Assembly (NCBI GenBank): GCA_016782885.1
Contig: JADHXQ010000038.1
Span: forward strand, 1-38,713
DNA from: Phycisphaerae bacterium
Lineage (GTDB): Bacteria; Planctomycetota; Phycisphaerae; SM23-33
Reading direction: 5' to 3'
DNA length: 38,713 nt
The notes beneath the pieces are model-generated. The model was not told where the DNA came from and searched no databases. It was given only the letters and a program-made list of their open reading frames with translations. Below, one piece after another: positions 1-7,838 of this stretch. Position 1 is the first letter of the stretch. Each line of letters opens with the position of its first letter. Position numbers and translations under genes: made by a program.

Positions 1-500
1 GGGAGCGACAGACCGTCGACGAATATCAGCATGATGATCCCAATGGCCAGCAAGTGGAAAACGAATTCCTCGTAAATTCCACCTCCCACTCCGACCAGGA
101 TTGAACCGAGGTGTCCTGCCGATTCTGGTTCAACAGCGGTCATGAAAGCGCGGGTAGTGATGTATGACAGCGCAATAAGAGGTACGATCAGGACTACAGA
201 CTCGACGGCCATACCGCCTAACACCCTCAGACGAAGCTCCCAGCGATCGCGTTTGATTAGATGTTGGCCCAGCAAAACCGAGATTACCGCCAGTGGCGGC
301 AGGTAGAGGGCTGTTCCGCCGAAGTAGCTCAAGACCCTCCGCAGGCTGTGCTCGGCCAGCAGGCCCATGCGATAGTATCGTGTTCCCCAGTGAAAGAACA
401 CCAGCATCGGAAGGATAAAGATAAGGCAGTGAAGCGGTTTGAGCGTTTCCCGCGGGTAGCTCTCGTCACGTTGTGTCAACTGCCTGGATTTGGCGGACAT
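1..500 (-). CDS. CPBP-family intramembrane metalloprotease, C-terminus cut by window edge
   Basis: The reading frame starts at the ATG complementary to 498-500 and runs off the window; 166 codons are visible. It is a polytopic membrane protein with hydrophobic segments near residues 19-34, 52-68 and 88-106. Near the visible end lies the motif GIYEEFVFHLL, which matches the first CPBP (CAAX protease and bacteriocin-processing) motif EExxxR, except that the usual Arg is His. Family knowledge: CPBP proteins are glutamate/histidine metalloproteases in the inner membrane that process prenylated or secreted peptides, or act in self-immunity. The remaining histidine motifs would lie beyond the window. 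I see no strong Shine-Dalgarno. It is the last of a leftward gene series. The family call is fairly secure; the substrate is unknown. Confidence 0.7.
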   Translation of the reverse strand, partial: MSAKSRQLTQRDESYPRETLKPLHCLIFILPMLVFFHWGTRYYRMGLLAEHSLRRVLSYFGGTALYLPPLAVISVLLGQHLIKRDRWELRLRVLGGMAVESVVLIVPLIALSYITTRAFMTAVEPESAGHLGSILVGVGGGIYEEFVFHLLAIGIIMLIFVDGLSL

Positions 501-545
501 GAGGTTATTATGTTCCGTAATTAGGATAATACAATGCTGATCGCA

Positions 546-917
546 TTATTTGGGTAAAGACAATTCATGTGCAATTTCATGGATGGTTCCAGGACCTATT
601 CCTTTAACCCCGGTCAAATCTCCGATGGCCCTGAAGGCGTTGGGACCGTTAGAACTGCGATACTCGATGATCTTATCAGCCTTCGCCGGACCTATCCCGC
701 GGAGTCTCATCATAGAGGCCCGCGACGCGGTGTTGGGGTCGATTCGATCTCTTGCCGCACGCACTCGCTGAATTTCCGCGGGTGGTTGACCGATGAATTC
801 GATCCGCGATCGCCCCGATTCCCAACCGAGCCAAGTTGCCCCGACCAGCAGCAGAAACATCACCGCCGCCAGATCCGCTCGCGTCCATGCCAGATCGGGT
901 TTCCGCTGGTGTGACAT
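546..917 (-). CDS. ComEA-like helix-hairpin-helix protein with one membrane anchor
   Basis: A 123-residue protein starting at the ATG at 917, one base beyond the stop of the GH10-like gene (TAG at 919-921), so the two are probably cotranscribed. A longer frame opens at 1094, but it lies inside that upstream gene and is unlikely. Residues about 14-32 form a single hydrophobic segment that would anchor the protein with its C-terminus outside the cytoplasm. The C-terminal half carries two helix-hairpin-helix units, seen as LRGIGPAKADKII and VKGIGPGTIHEIA, preceded by the typical DPNTAS start of the ComEA fold. Family knowledge: ComEA binds double-stranded DNA non-specifically during uptake. No other competence gene is nearby, so the role in uptake is inferred only. 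Confidence 0.75.
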   Translation of the reverse strand: MSHQRKPDLAWTRADLAAVMFLLLVGATWLGWESGRSRIEFIGQPPAEIQRVRAARDRIDPNTASRASMMRLRGIGPAKADKIIEYRSSNGPNAFRAIGDLTGVKGIGPGTIHEIAHELSLPK

Positions 918-918
918 G

Positions 919-2451
919 CTAGTCCGATCGGCGGGAGTTGCCTTTCGACGCCCCGTTACCGTAAATGAAGGCCTTGAAGTTCCGCAGTTCTCTGAAGGCG
1001 AGTTTCGGTTCCATGGCGTGGGAGCACAATCCGCCGTAGGGGATGGATTGTTCGGTCCTGTCGGCCAGATCGCCCCAGCAAACCGACTCGACAAACGGTT
1101 TTGATATCCCTATGCGGTAGAACGCCTGGAGCCATTCAGCCTGGAGGCGTGGGGACCACGGAGCGTGCCACTTGCCCGCGCCGGTGATCGGGGCGTGCCC
1201 ACCCCATGCGTCGTTGGGATCTTTGACGGTATTGGAGGGCACCTGGCAGGCGCTGACGTGCACAGATTTTCCAAAAGCAACAAACTCGTCAAGCAGCGAA
1301 CTGATCTGGAGCAGGTCGCGAACATAATGCCCGTCTCTGGGAACGCCCATGAGAATCTGCACGCCGAAGGAATCGAACTTGACGCCGCTCTGGACGGCCA
1401 TGTCAGCGTACATGAGCGGAGGTATCGAACGCTGGTTGCGCGCGTAGTACTCGCCCCACGGCATGACCAACTCTATCATCACCTTGGAATTCGGCGCCAG
1501 CTTCTTGACGAGGAGGCAACTCATACGAGTCAGTTCCATGAGCTGGTCGAAACTGAGGTTGAACGTATTGTTACCGTGAATACCCGAAACCACGTTCCAG
1601 ACCTGAACTTTATCCTGGTAGTGCGTCACCACGTTCTGGATGTACTCGTAGATCAGATCCCGCAGCGCCTCGTAGTCGTGTTCCCAGATGTACAATCGTT
1701 CGGGAAGGTGGAGATTACCGAAACTCAGCAGGGGTCCGCCATGCACCGGGCGCTTGGCGCGAGCGGCGAAATCGATCCACTTGTCGGTCTGCTTGAAATC
1801 GTAAACCTGTTCCTTGGGCTCTATGTTCTTCCAAGCCAGTGGAATGCAGAAGAAGTCGGCGACTTCCTGAAGACGCGTGTTGTACGGTTTGTTTGTGGCG
1901 GAAAGATCGACTGCGGTCCCAAAGCTCGTGCGGTCGGCGGTTTGGGAGGCGGCTTTGCGACGCTTGAGAAAAATATCGGCGTGGAACAGCGCCATCTTCT
2001 CGCCCAGGGTAATGGCGTCCGAAAGCGACTGCTCACCGATCCTGGCGGCCTCGGACGGATCGGATGCATACAGGGCGCCGACAAACTTTCCGCGAATCTC
2101 ATCAAAAGAAGCGTTCATTTCGTCCGCATCCGCAAAATCAAACAGGCCCCAGTCTTCGCGCTTCTGGATGATCTTGAACAACTGGGCCCGCGCCAGTTCG
2201 ACCATCAGGTTGTATGGCGCCTTGCGTTCAAGCAGCCGCACCGTCGGAAGCATGAAAACGCCCGCCTTGCCGACGTCCCACAGAACCGAAAGCCCCGCGG
2301 GTCCGGCCGTGCGCTTGGAGCACGTGACCAGCCCGTTGGAAACCGAAATGTCGGCGCGTATGGGTATAGCATCCTGCCCGAAGACGTAAGCTCCGGACAG
2401 ATCCATATCATTTACGAGTTTCCCGTCGTGGTATACTTCAAACTGTATCAT
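919..2451 (-). CDS. Cytosolic GH10-fold (xylanase-like) protein lacking catalytic residues
   Basis: A 510-residue protein. Residues about 190-490 follow the GH10 endo-1,4-beta-xylanase fold: WKNIEPKEQVYDF matches the N-terminal family signature, VQVWNVVSG (W285-G290) aligns with the acid/base strand WDVVNE, SFGVQIL matches the GIGLQ strand, and VHVSACQ (S400-Q403) aligns with the nucleophile strand HITELD. In both catalytic strands the glutamate is gone (E to G290, E to A401). There is no signal peptide, unlike secreted GH10 enzymes. Residues 1-190 are a separate domain I do not recognise, with beta-strands followed by a helical segment. The protein may be a carbohydrate-binding or scaffold relative, or use a different chemistry. 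It sits between PPi-phosphofructokinase and the ComEA-like gene. The fold is confident; the function is open. Confidence 0.75.
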   Translation of the reverse strand: MIQFEVYHDGKLVNDMDLSGAYVFGQDAIPIRADISVSNGLVTCSKRTAGPAGLSVLWDVGKAGVFMLPTVRLLERKAPYNLMVELARAQLFKIIQKREDWGLFDFADADEMNASFDEIRGKFVGALYASDPSEAARIGEQSLSDAITLGEKMALFHADIFLKRRKAASQTADRTSFGTAVDLSATNKPYNTRLQEVADFFCIPLAWKNIEPKEQVYDFKQTDKWIDFAARAKRPVHGGPLLSFGNLHLPERLYIWEHDYEALRDLIYEYIQNVVTHYQDKVQVWNVVSGIHGNNTFNLSFDQLMELTRMSCLLVKKLAPNSKVMIELVMPWGEYYARNQRSIPPLMYADMAVQSGVKFDSFGVQILMGVPRDGHYVRDLLQISSLLDEFVAFGKSVHVSACQVPSNTVKDPNDAWGGHAPITGAGKWHAPWSPRLQAEWLQAFYRIGISKPFVESVCWGDLADRTEQSIPYGGLCSHAMEPKLAFRELRNFKAFIYGNGASKGNSRRSD

Positions 2452-2520
2452 GCTGCACCATTAATAACCGTTTGTACCGCTCACTTCAAGAACCGATTAT
2501 CGCCGCCCGCAGGTTTGATG

Positions 2521-3804
2521 CTACCGGGCCACCGGCCAGACCGGTGTCAGTTTTGCAACAGGCGTCCTGTCAAGGCGCGCGTAAACCGGTAGCCCGTCGT
2601 CGCCGACTTCCACAGGCGCCTGGCCCTGAATGAGCGGCAGGGCGTACTGGCGAAAAGCTTCGGTAATGCCCGTCCCATTGGCGTCGATGAATTCAGGAGG
2701 CAGCATCTTCTCGCCGTTGGCGACGTCTTGGAGATCCGCCAGCCCGGTCGTGCAAACGTACCGGTCGGAATCGTCATCGCGAAGCAGCGTAATCATTTTC
2801 CCGCTGACACCGTCCAAGGCCGCGGCGACTGCGGCCTGTCCGGCAAGGTATGCTTCGTCCACGTCGGTCTTGCTGGCAAAGTGCATCGCCACCCTCTGGG
2901 CGGTTCCGGGTTGGTTGGTTCGGGCCTTTATACCGACCCGCGATTCGACAATCGCCCTGACAGCTTCGGCGGCGCCGCCCAATTGCGTGTGCCCGAAAGA
3001 ATCTTTGGCGAATTGACCGCCGGCGTCGGCAAGGTACTGTCCGTCAGGAGTTCGCACGCCCTCACCGCAGGCGATGAAGCATCGTTTGTAATCCGTCATG
3101 CAGCGGCGCACGTCGTCGACGAACTTCTCGACCACGAAGGGAACTTCCGGAAGCAGGATGATATGCGGCGCCTCATCGCCGCGGCGCCGGGCCAGACCGG
3201 TTGCCGCGGCTATCCATCCCGCGTTTCTGCCCATCACCTCGTGGACCGTGCAGGTGTCGTGGGTGTACAGCGCGTCAGTGTCGCGTCCGGCCTCCATTAC
3301 CGACGTTGCGTTATACTTGGCGACCGATCCATAGCCCGGACAATGATCCGTGCATGCCAGGTCGTTGTCGATGGTCTTCGGTACGCCAAGGGCGATCATC
3401 TCATAATCGGTTTCACCGGCGAGTTGCCCGAGCTTGGCCGCGGTGTCCATCGAGTCGTTACCGCCGATGTAGAAGAAGTACCGGACATCGTGTGCTTTGA
3501 AGACCTCAAGTATCCGTTCGTAGTCGGCGCGGTCGGCGTCAAGGTCTTTGAGTTTGTGGCGGCAAGATCCCAAAGCCGAAGCGGGGCTGCGCCTCAGGAG
3601 ATCGATCTGGGCGGGATCCTCGCTCGACAGGTCGAAGAGTTCTTCCCCCAGTATGCCCAGAATTCCATTCAGACTACCGTAAATTCCGGTGAAAACGTCT
3701 CGATTGGCCAGGCAGTCCTGAATAACGCCCGCGGCGCTGGCATTGATAACGGCTGTCGGACCACCGGATTGGGCGACAACGGCTTTTCCCTTGAGTGTAG
3801 GCAT
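2521..3804 (-). CDS. pfp: Pyrophosphate-dependent 6-phosphofructokinase
   Basis: A 427-residue cytosolic enzyme that phosphorylates fructose 6-phosphate with pyrophosphate (EC 2.7.1.90), a reversible step of glycolysis and gluconeogenesis. The N-terminal glycine motif AQSGGPTAVIN, the IGGNDS motif (about residues 113-118, where ATP enzymes have GGDGS) and PKTIDND (142-148, with the Lys typical of PPi users where ATP enzymes have Gly) are present, followed by the MGRNAGW substrate motif. Length fits the short bacterial PPi clade. The ATG at 3804 has an AGGA ribosome site about nine bases upstream. A good promoter lies at 3867-3894. The GH10-like gene follows on the same strand after 69 bases, so they may share a transcript. 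Confidence 0.93.
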   Translation of the reverse strand: MPTLKGKAVVAQSGGPTAVINASAAGVIQDCLANRDVFTGIYGSLNGILGILGEELFDLSSEDPAQIDLLRRSPASALGSCRHKLKDLDADRADYERILEVFKAHDVRYFFYIGGNDSMDTAAKLGQLAGETDYEMIALGVPKTIDNDLACTDHCPGYGSVAKYNATSVMEAGRDTDALYTHDTCTVHEVMGRNAGWIAAATGLARRRGDEAPHIILLPEVPFVVEKFVDDVRRCMTDYKRCFIACGEGVRTPDGQYLADAGGQFAKDSFGHTQLGGAAEAVRAIVESRVGIKARTNQPGTAQRVAMHFASKTDVDEAYLAGQAAVAAALDGVSGKMITLLRDDDSDRYVCTTGLADLQDVANGEKMLPPEFIDANGTGITEAFRQYALPLIQGQAPVEVGDDGLPVYARLDRTPVAKLTPVWPVAR

Positions 3805-3866
3805 GGTTTACATCCTGCAGCGGTAGGTAGGTTATCTGCCGCCAAACAACGTCAGCATTACCGCGT

Positions 3867-3894
3867 ATTATAGTGATTGACGCGCACAAGGCAA
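3867..3894 (-). promoter_or_regulatory. Sigma70-type promoter for the PPi-phosphofructokinase gene
   Basis: Reading leftward, TTGCCT (complement of 3889-3894) and a perfect TATAAT (complement of 3867-3872) are separated by 16 bases. Transcription would start near 3860, about 55 bases upstream of the pfp start codon. The -10 is a consensus match and the -35 matches four of six bases. The rest of the 285-base gap between the divergent pfp and GGDEF genes (3805-4089) shows no gene or repeat to me. Confidence 0.5.
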
Positions 3895-4089
3895 CCGTCT
3901 CCAGAAATGCGCTGGTCGCAAGTGCGGGTGAGAATACTTGCATACCCGTTTGCCTGGGGCGTAAAGCGTATCTTAGGCTGTAGTTGGACGGTATTACTGC
4001 AAGCCGTCGGCACTGGCGGGATGTTTTATAAGCTGTGTGTCGCCAGTGATTAACATGCAGGGTGCCATAGAGGCCAATAGAGAAATCAA

Positions 4090-5211
4090 ATGACCAAACA
4101 AGATCGCATAGATAGCTCGCGTATCCTGCTGTTCTCAATGGGTATTCCGAAAATGGGTTCGTCGTGTCCGGACCTTCACTGCGACGACTGGAAGATCATT
4201 GCAATTGAAGACGAGATAGACGCCTTTGCTTCCGTCAGGAGCAAGGGTATCGATCTGGTCATACTGCACATGTCACTCGACGATTCCATAGATTCCGACC
4301 TGGCGAACGTCCTTCGGAGCATATCGCCCATGCCGTACCTTCCGGTTATGATCATGGCTTCAGATTCCGCAGAAGCTCAGCGCTGCCGCTTCCTCAACAG
4401 CGGCGCCGACGACGTAATAGCAGAGCAGACCTCCGCGGTCGAAGTCCGGGCAAGAATACGCGCGATGCTCCGCATCAAGGATTTGTACGACCAACTGGCC
4501 GCGTCCCGCACCGCGCTGGAACTGGTGTTGGATCGCGAACTGAAACTCCTGGACCGTTTGCAGAAAGATAACAAGGCGCTGAAAGCCAAGTGTACTACCG
4601 ACCCGCTGACGCACGTTCGCAACGTCCGATCTTTCGGCGGGATACTGGCTCACGAGTTCAAGTCGGCCAAACGGTACAATACTTCGCTGAGCATATTGGT
4701 GCTGGATATCGATCATTTCAAGGTTGTCAACGACACCCACGGGCACCACAGTGGAGATTACGTCCTGAAGGAACTGGCGGTAATCCTGACCCGATCGGTC
4801 CGTGAATCTGACGTGGTGGCCCGGACCGGAGGCGAGGAGTTCTGCATACTGCTCCCCAAGGCCGACCAGGACCAATCGGTAATGTTCGCCGAAAGGATTC
4901 GCAAGGAAGTGAGCGCTCGAAAATTCACCGTTTTCGGTAGCGATATACACGTTACGGTCTCGATCGGACAAGCCACGTTCCCCGACAACGCTGAAGTAAC
5001 CACGCCGAGTATGCTGGCGTACTTCGCCGACCAGGCCCTGCTAATGGCCAAAGATACCGGGCGTGACCGGATCGTGGCGTTCAGGCAGATGCCCCGAGAG
5101 ATGCGCCTTCGAATGCGACAACAGCAACTCGACGCCGACCAGTCGTCGCAGGGAAGCTACCCGGTCCAGTGCGAGATGATGGATATGGAAGTCAATTCCC
5201 GGCAGATATGA
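4090..5211 (+). CDS. Diguanylate cyclase with degenerate receiver domain
   Basis: A 373-residue soluble protein of PleD-like layout. Residues 10-128 have the length and strand pattern of a response-regulator receiver. The phosphoacceptor Asp position is His60 (context LVILHMSL), the acidic pair after the first strand is absent (ILLFSMG), and the conserved Lys near the end is missing. Residues 132-168 form a helical linker or coiled coil. Residues 168-335 are a GGDEF domain with an intact active motif GGEEF (247-251) and an inhibitory I-site RESD (238-241) at the standard spacing. It should make cyclic di-GMP from two GTP with product inhibition, but cannot be switched by Asp phosphorylation. 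A polar 40-residue tail follows. It converges on the glycosylase gene with one base between the stops. Confidence 0.88.
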   Translation: MTKQDRIDSSRILLFSMGIPKMGSSCPDLHCDDWKIIAIEDEIDAFASVRSKGIDLVILHMSLDDSIDSDLANVLRSISPMPYLPVMIMASDSAEAQRCRFLNSGADDVIAEQTSAVEVRARIRAMLRIKDLYDQLAASRTALELVLDRELKLLDRLQKDNKALKAKCTTDPLTHVRNVRSFGGILAHEFKSAKRYNTSLSILVLDIDHFKVVNDTHGHHSGDYVLKELAVILTRSVRESDVVARTGGEEFCILLPKADQDQSVMFAERIRKEVSARKFTVFGSDIHVTVSIGQATFPDNAEVTTPSMLAYFADQALLMAKDTGRDRIVAFRQMPREMRLRMRQQQLDADQSSQGSYPVQCEMMDMEVNSRQI

Positions 5212-5212
5212 T

Positions 5213-5887
5213 CTACTGGGCGAAGTCGCCCGCGACGGGGTCGTGCGGGAACGATTCGAGCGGACAACCGGCGCACTTCGCTTTGGGGCGGCAGTATTGT
5301 TTGCCTACTGCTACTATTTGGGCGTGGTAGTCTTTCCAGAGGCCAAGGTCTTCGGGTAGGGATGATTCGAAAAGGTCTTTTACCTGTTCGTAGTCGTCTT
5401 CGGGGCAGGTTAGTCCGTGGCGGGCCATTAGGCGGCAGGTGTAACGGTCGATAACGAATGTTGGTTTTCCGGCAGCGTAGAGGATTATCGAGTCGGCGGT
5501 CTCGCGCCCGATACCGTTTATGCCCATCAGTTCGGACTGTAATGTCGCGGCGCTGCGGTCGAGGAATGCGGCGATGTCGTCGCCGCAGCTTTCGAAAACG
5601 TGCGAGATGAAGTTCTTCAGGCGTTTGGCTTTGATGTTGAAATATCCCGCCGGTCGGATGAGTTCGGCAAGAGCGTCGTGGTCCATATGAGCGATCGCCG
5701 AGATGCTCATGACGCCGGCGGCGCGGAGGTTACCGAGGGCTTTCTCGACGTTTGTCCAGTTCGTGTTCTGAGTGAGAATCGCCCCGATGCAGACCTCAAG
5801 CGGTCCGTCTCCCGGCCACCAGCCCTGGTGACCGAATCGCTCGAGCATCGCCTCGTACATTTCCATGAGTGTCTGTGCGGTCGCCAT
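5213..5887 (-). CDS. HhH-GPD DNA glycosylase, endonuclease III/MagIII-related
   Basis: A 224-residue base-excision repair glycosylase. The ATG at 5887 is chosen over an in-frame TTG at 5914. The ILTQNTNW motif, the helix-hairpin-helix INGIGRETAD (about 123-132) and IDRY with catalytic Asp147 define the HhH-GPD fold. In E. coli Nth the hairpin carries the catalytic Lys (VGRKTA); here it is Glu129, as in MagIII-type 3-methyladenine glycosylases and the COG2231 group. This suggests a monofunctional glycosylase without lyase activity. The C-terminus has three cysteines, C199, C205 and C208 (C-x5-C-x2-C). The fourth cysteine of the standard Nth iron-sulfur loop is not seen, so cluster binding is uncertain. 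It should act on alkylated bases; the exact substrate is inferred. Confidence 0.82.
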   Translation of the reverse strand: MATAQTLMEMYEAMLERFGHQGWWPGDGPLEVCIGAILTQNTNWTNVEKALGNLRAAGVMSISAIAHMDHDALAELIRPAGYFNIKAKRLKNFISHVFESCGDDIAAFLDRSAATLQSELMGINGIGRETADSIILYAAGKPTFVIDRYTCRLMARHGLTCPEDDYEQVKDLFESSLPEDLGLWKDYHAQIVAVGKQYCRPKAKCAGCPLESFPHDPVAGDFAQ

Positions 5888-5964
5888 ACTGCGATAATAA
5901 CAAAGGCGTACCAATTGCCAAGGCCCAATTGCCAGACTGTCCCGCGATCTGGTATATTGATGCC

Positions 5965-7425
5965 ATGAAAAGTTATAACGTGTTGGGATTTATTGCGTTG
6001 GTTGTTCTGTGTGCGGTGTTGATTGTCCCCGCCGCCGGGGCGGCGACAACCCGCCAGTCCATTCGCGTCACGAATCTTGCTTCGGGCGAAACTGTACGTT
6101 TTCCGGTTGTGCTTATTCGCGGAGAGTTGGCTGACGCGAAGTTGAACGCCATTAGCGTTACTAATGGTTCGTCGAAGTGGAGCGGGCTGGCGGGCGAAGG
6201 ACGGTTCAAGGTTTTGGTTGAACTGGCGCCAGGCGCCAACAAGCTTGTGATCGCTGCCGGCGGGGCGAAGGCGAATTTGTCGTTGAATTACAAACCCCAG
6301 ACCAACTCCTACGTTGTTCGCGTGCATTACTTCGTCGACAAGTCGGGCGATACTCGCTTCCAGACCCCGCTGAAGAACGATCCGCAGAACTGGCGGGGCA
6401 AGCTGGACACGGCGATGAAACTGATGCAGACGTTCACCGCCCAGCGGATTGGCGATCTGGGGTTGGGGCGGCGGACGTTCAATCTGGAACTGGACGATCG
6501 AGGGCGGGTCAAGGTCCACATTCTCAAGGGGCGGCGGGATGCGGCGCACTATCGGAAGCTCACGGGCGGCCAGTTGTATGCCGAGGCGGCGGGCGAAATC
6601 AAAAGGCAATTCCCGCACAAGCGGGCGAAGAACCTGGTGATCCCGGCGTTCACGCGTTTTGACGCGAAAACGGGGAAAGTCGGCGCTCACACCGCCCTGG
6701 GCGGCGGGAATCTGGCGTTGTTTGGAGGGGGCGATCTGTTCACCTGGCCCGACAGCATCGCCGGCGTGCAGGCGGCCTTCATGAACGCCACGCGCGTGGA
6801 CCCCAAAACGATATTCAGCGACTCGGTGGGCAGGCATACGTTCTGGGCGAACGCTTCGACCACAATGGGGGCGGCGCTGCACGAACTGGGGCATACCTTC
6901 TCCCTGCCGCACAGCCGCGACGTACACGACATAATGACCCGCGGACACGATCGCCTGAATCGCTTCTTCACGCTGGTCGAGCCGCCGCACGCGGGGCAAA
7001 AAGAGGCGCGTGGATTCAAGGACAGCGAAATCGCGTGTTGGTCGGCGGTGAGCGGCGGGGCGCTCGGACCGAATCGTTTTTTCGCACTGGACGACCGGGC
7101 CTGGAAGGGCGCCCGGAAGATTGTCGTGCGAGTGGACCCGGCAACCGGGCTGGTTGTCTTTGAGTCGCCATATGGTCTGCGATATATTGGTCTGTGGCGA
7201 GTCACCCCTGGCGGGCAGACGCAGTCGATTGCTCCGGCGCTGATCGCTAAACGCGAGAAGATGCCCAGGAAGGTCACGATCCCGCTCGCTGAATTGAAGA
7301 AACAGTTGGGCGATATGAAAATCAAGTTCAGGGTGATCGACGATGAGGGTTTGGGCAGTACGACTATGCTCTCGTCGCTGCTGAAGCAAACCGGCAAGGC
7401 ATCGACGAGCAAACCCGGTAAATGA
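5965..7425 (+). CDS. Exported metzincin-like zinc metallopeptidase
   Basis: A 486-residue protein. The ATG at 5965 is chosen because it opens a clear signal peptide (hydrophobic residues 7-26, cleavage near AAGAA); the frame is open further upstream but without a sensible start. Residues 30-105 look like an Ig-like beta domain. The catalytic motif is HELGHTFSLPH at 306-316, an HExxHxxxxxH zinc site as in metzincins but with Ser where Gly is usual. DIMTRG about 12 residues later can serve as the Met-turn. The stretch ALGGGNLALFGGG, about 80 residues before, resembles the uncharacterised Metallopep family (PF12044, yeast YIL108W type). I make that match from memory. C-terminal residues 340-486 look beta-rich. 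Probable role is an extracytoplasmic protease; the substrate is unknown. Confidence 0.72.
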   Translation: MKSYNVLGFIALVVLCAVLIVPAAGAATTRQSIRVTNLASGETVRFPVVLIRGELADAKLNAISVTNGSSKWSGLAGEGRFKVLVELAPGANKLVIAAGGAKANLSLNYKPQTNSYVVRVHYFVDKSGDTRFQTPLKNDPQNWRGKLDTAMKLMQTFTAQRIGDLGLGRRTFNLELDDRGRVKVHILKGRRDAAHYRKLTGGQLYAEAAGEIKRQFPHKRAKNLVIPAFTRFDAKTGKVGAHTALGGGNLALFGGGDLFTWPDSIAGVQAAFMNATRVDPKTIFSDSVGRHTFWANASTTMGAALHELGHTFSLPHSRDVHDIMTRGHDRLNRFFTLVEPPHAGQKEARGFKDSEIACWSAVSGGALGPNRFFALDDRAWKGARKIVVRVDPATGLVVFESPYGLRYIGLWRVTPGGQTQSIAPALIAKREKMPRKVTIPLAELKKQLGDMKIKFRVIDDEGLGSTTMLSSLLKQTGKASTSKPGK

Positions 7426-7586
7426 CCGGGATCTTTCGACAGCACCAATGGCTCAATGGTTCCAATCGGCCCTTGATATCTTCGCCATGCTGCGCGACAA
7501 TGATGGTTGAAAGCCCGAGCCGGGACTTGGGCCGACAGGCCTTAGGAAACCGTAGCGATGTTCGTGTGCTACAGAGGAGACGTTTA

Positions 7587-7802
7587 ATGGACGAACTCTC
7601 AATCGAGCATAAGAGAACCTGGGTAAAGGGGCTCATGATCGACTGCCCGATGGGCGAGGCTTTGGACGATTGTCCGGCGCGTGAATTGAGGACAATGCCG
7701 ATCGAGAAGCGGCTGATAGTGGTTGACGAGATGACTCCCGGGCAGGTCGAAGAAGTTATCGTGTACCACAAGCAGTGTCTGAAGAAACGGGAAGGCCGCT
7801 AA
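7587..7802 (+). CDS. Small conserved-looking protein with two CP motifs
   Basis: A 71-residue protein preceded by a good ribosome site (AGAGGAG, 7573-7579). The frame is open back to 7422, where an ATGA overlaps the stop of the peptidase gene, but that extension is low in protein-like character and the ribosome site favours 7587. The protein is acidic-basic mixed, mainly helical, with three cysteines, two in Cys-Pro pairs (IDCPMGEALDDCPA), and a C-terminal helix with YHKQCLKKRE. I do not recognise the family. The spaced cysteines could bind a metal or form a disulfide. The 160 bases before it (7426-7586) hold no other gene I can support. Confidence 0.6.
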   Translation: MDELSIEHKRTWVKGLMIDCPMGEALDDCPARELRTMPIEKRLIVVDEMTPGQVEEVIVYHKQCLKKREGR

Positions 7803-7838
7803 CCCAACCCATGGATGCCCGCCCGGGGCGCCGGTGCG

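Noticed and set aside
919-2451. Active endo-1,4-beta-xylanase
   Set aside because: The fold matches GH10, but both catalytic glutamates are replaced and there is no export signal.
1165-2592. Long open frame (475 codons) on the plus strand opposite the GH10-like gene
   Set aside because: It mirrors a gene with clear family motifs, shows no motif itself, and is explained by GC-biased codon use. The same applies to 2728-3873, 5707-7389 (minus), 26075-27529 (minus), 33458-34807 (minus) and 37236-38705 (minus).
7422-7802. Longer 126-codon version of the small protein, coupled by ATGA to the peptidase gene
   Set aside because: The first 55 codons look non-coding, while a good ribosome site stands right before the internal ATG at 7587.
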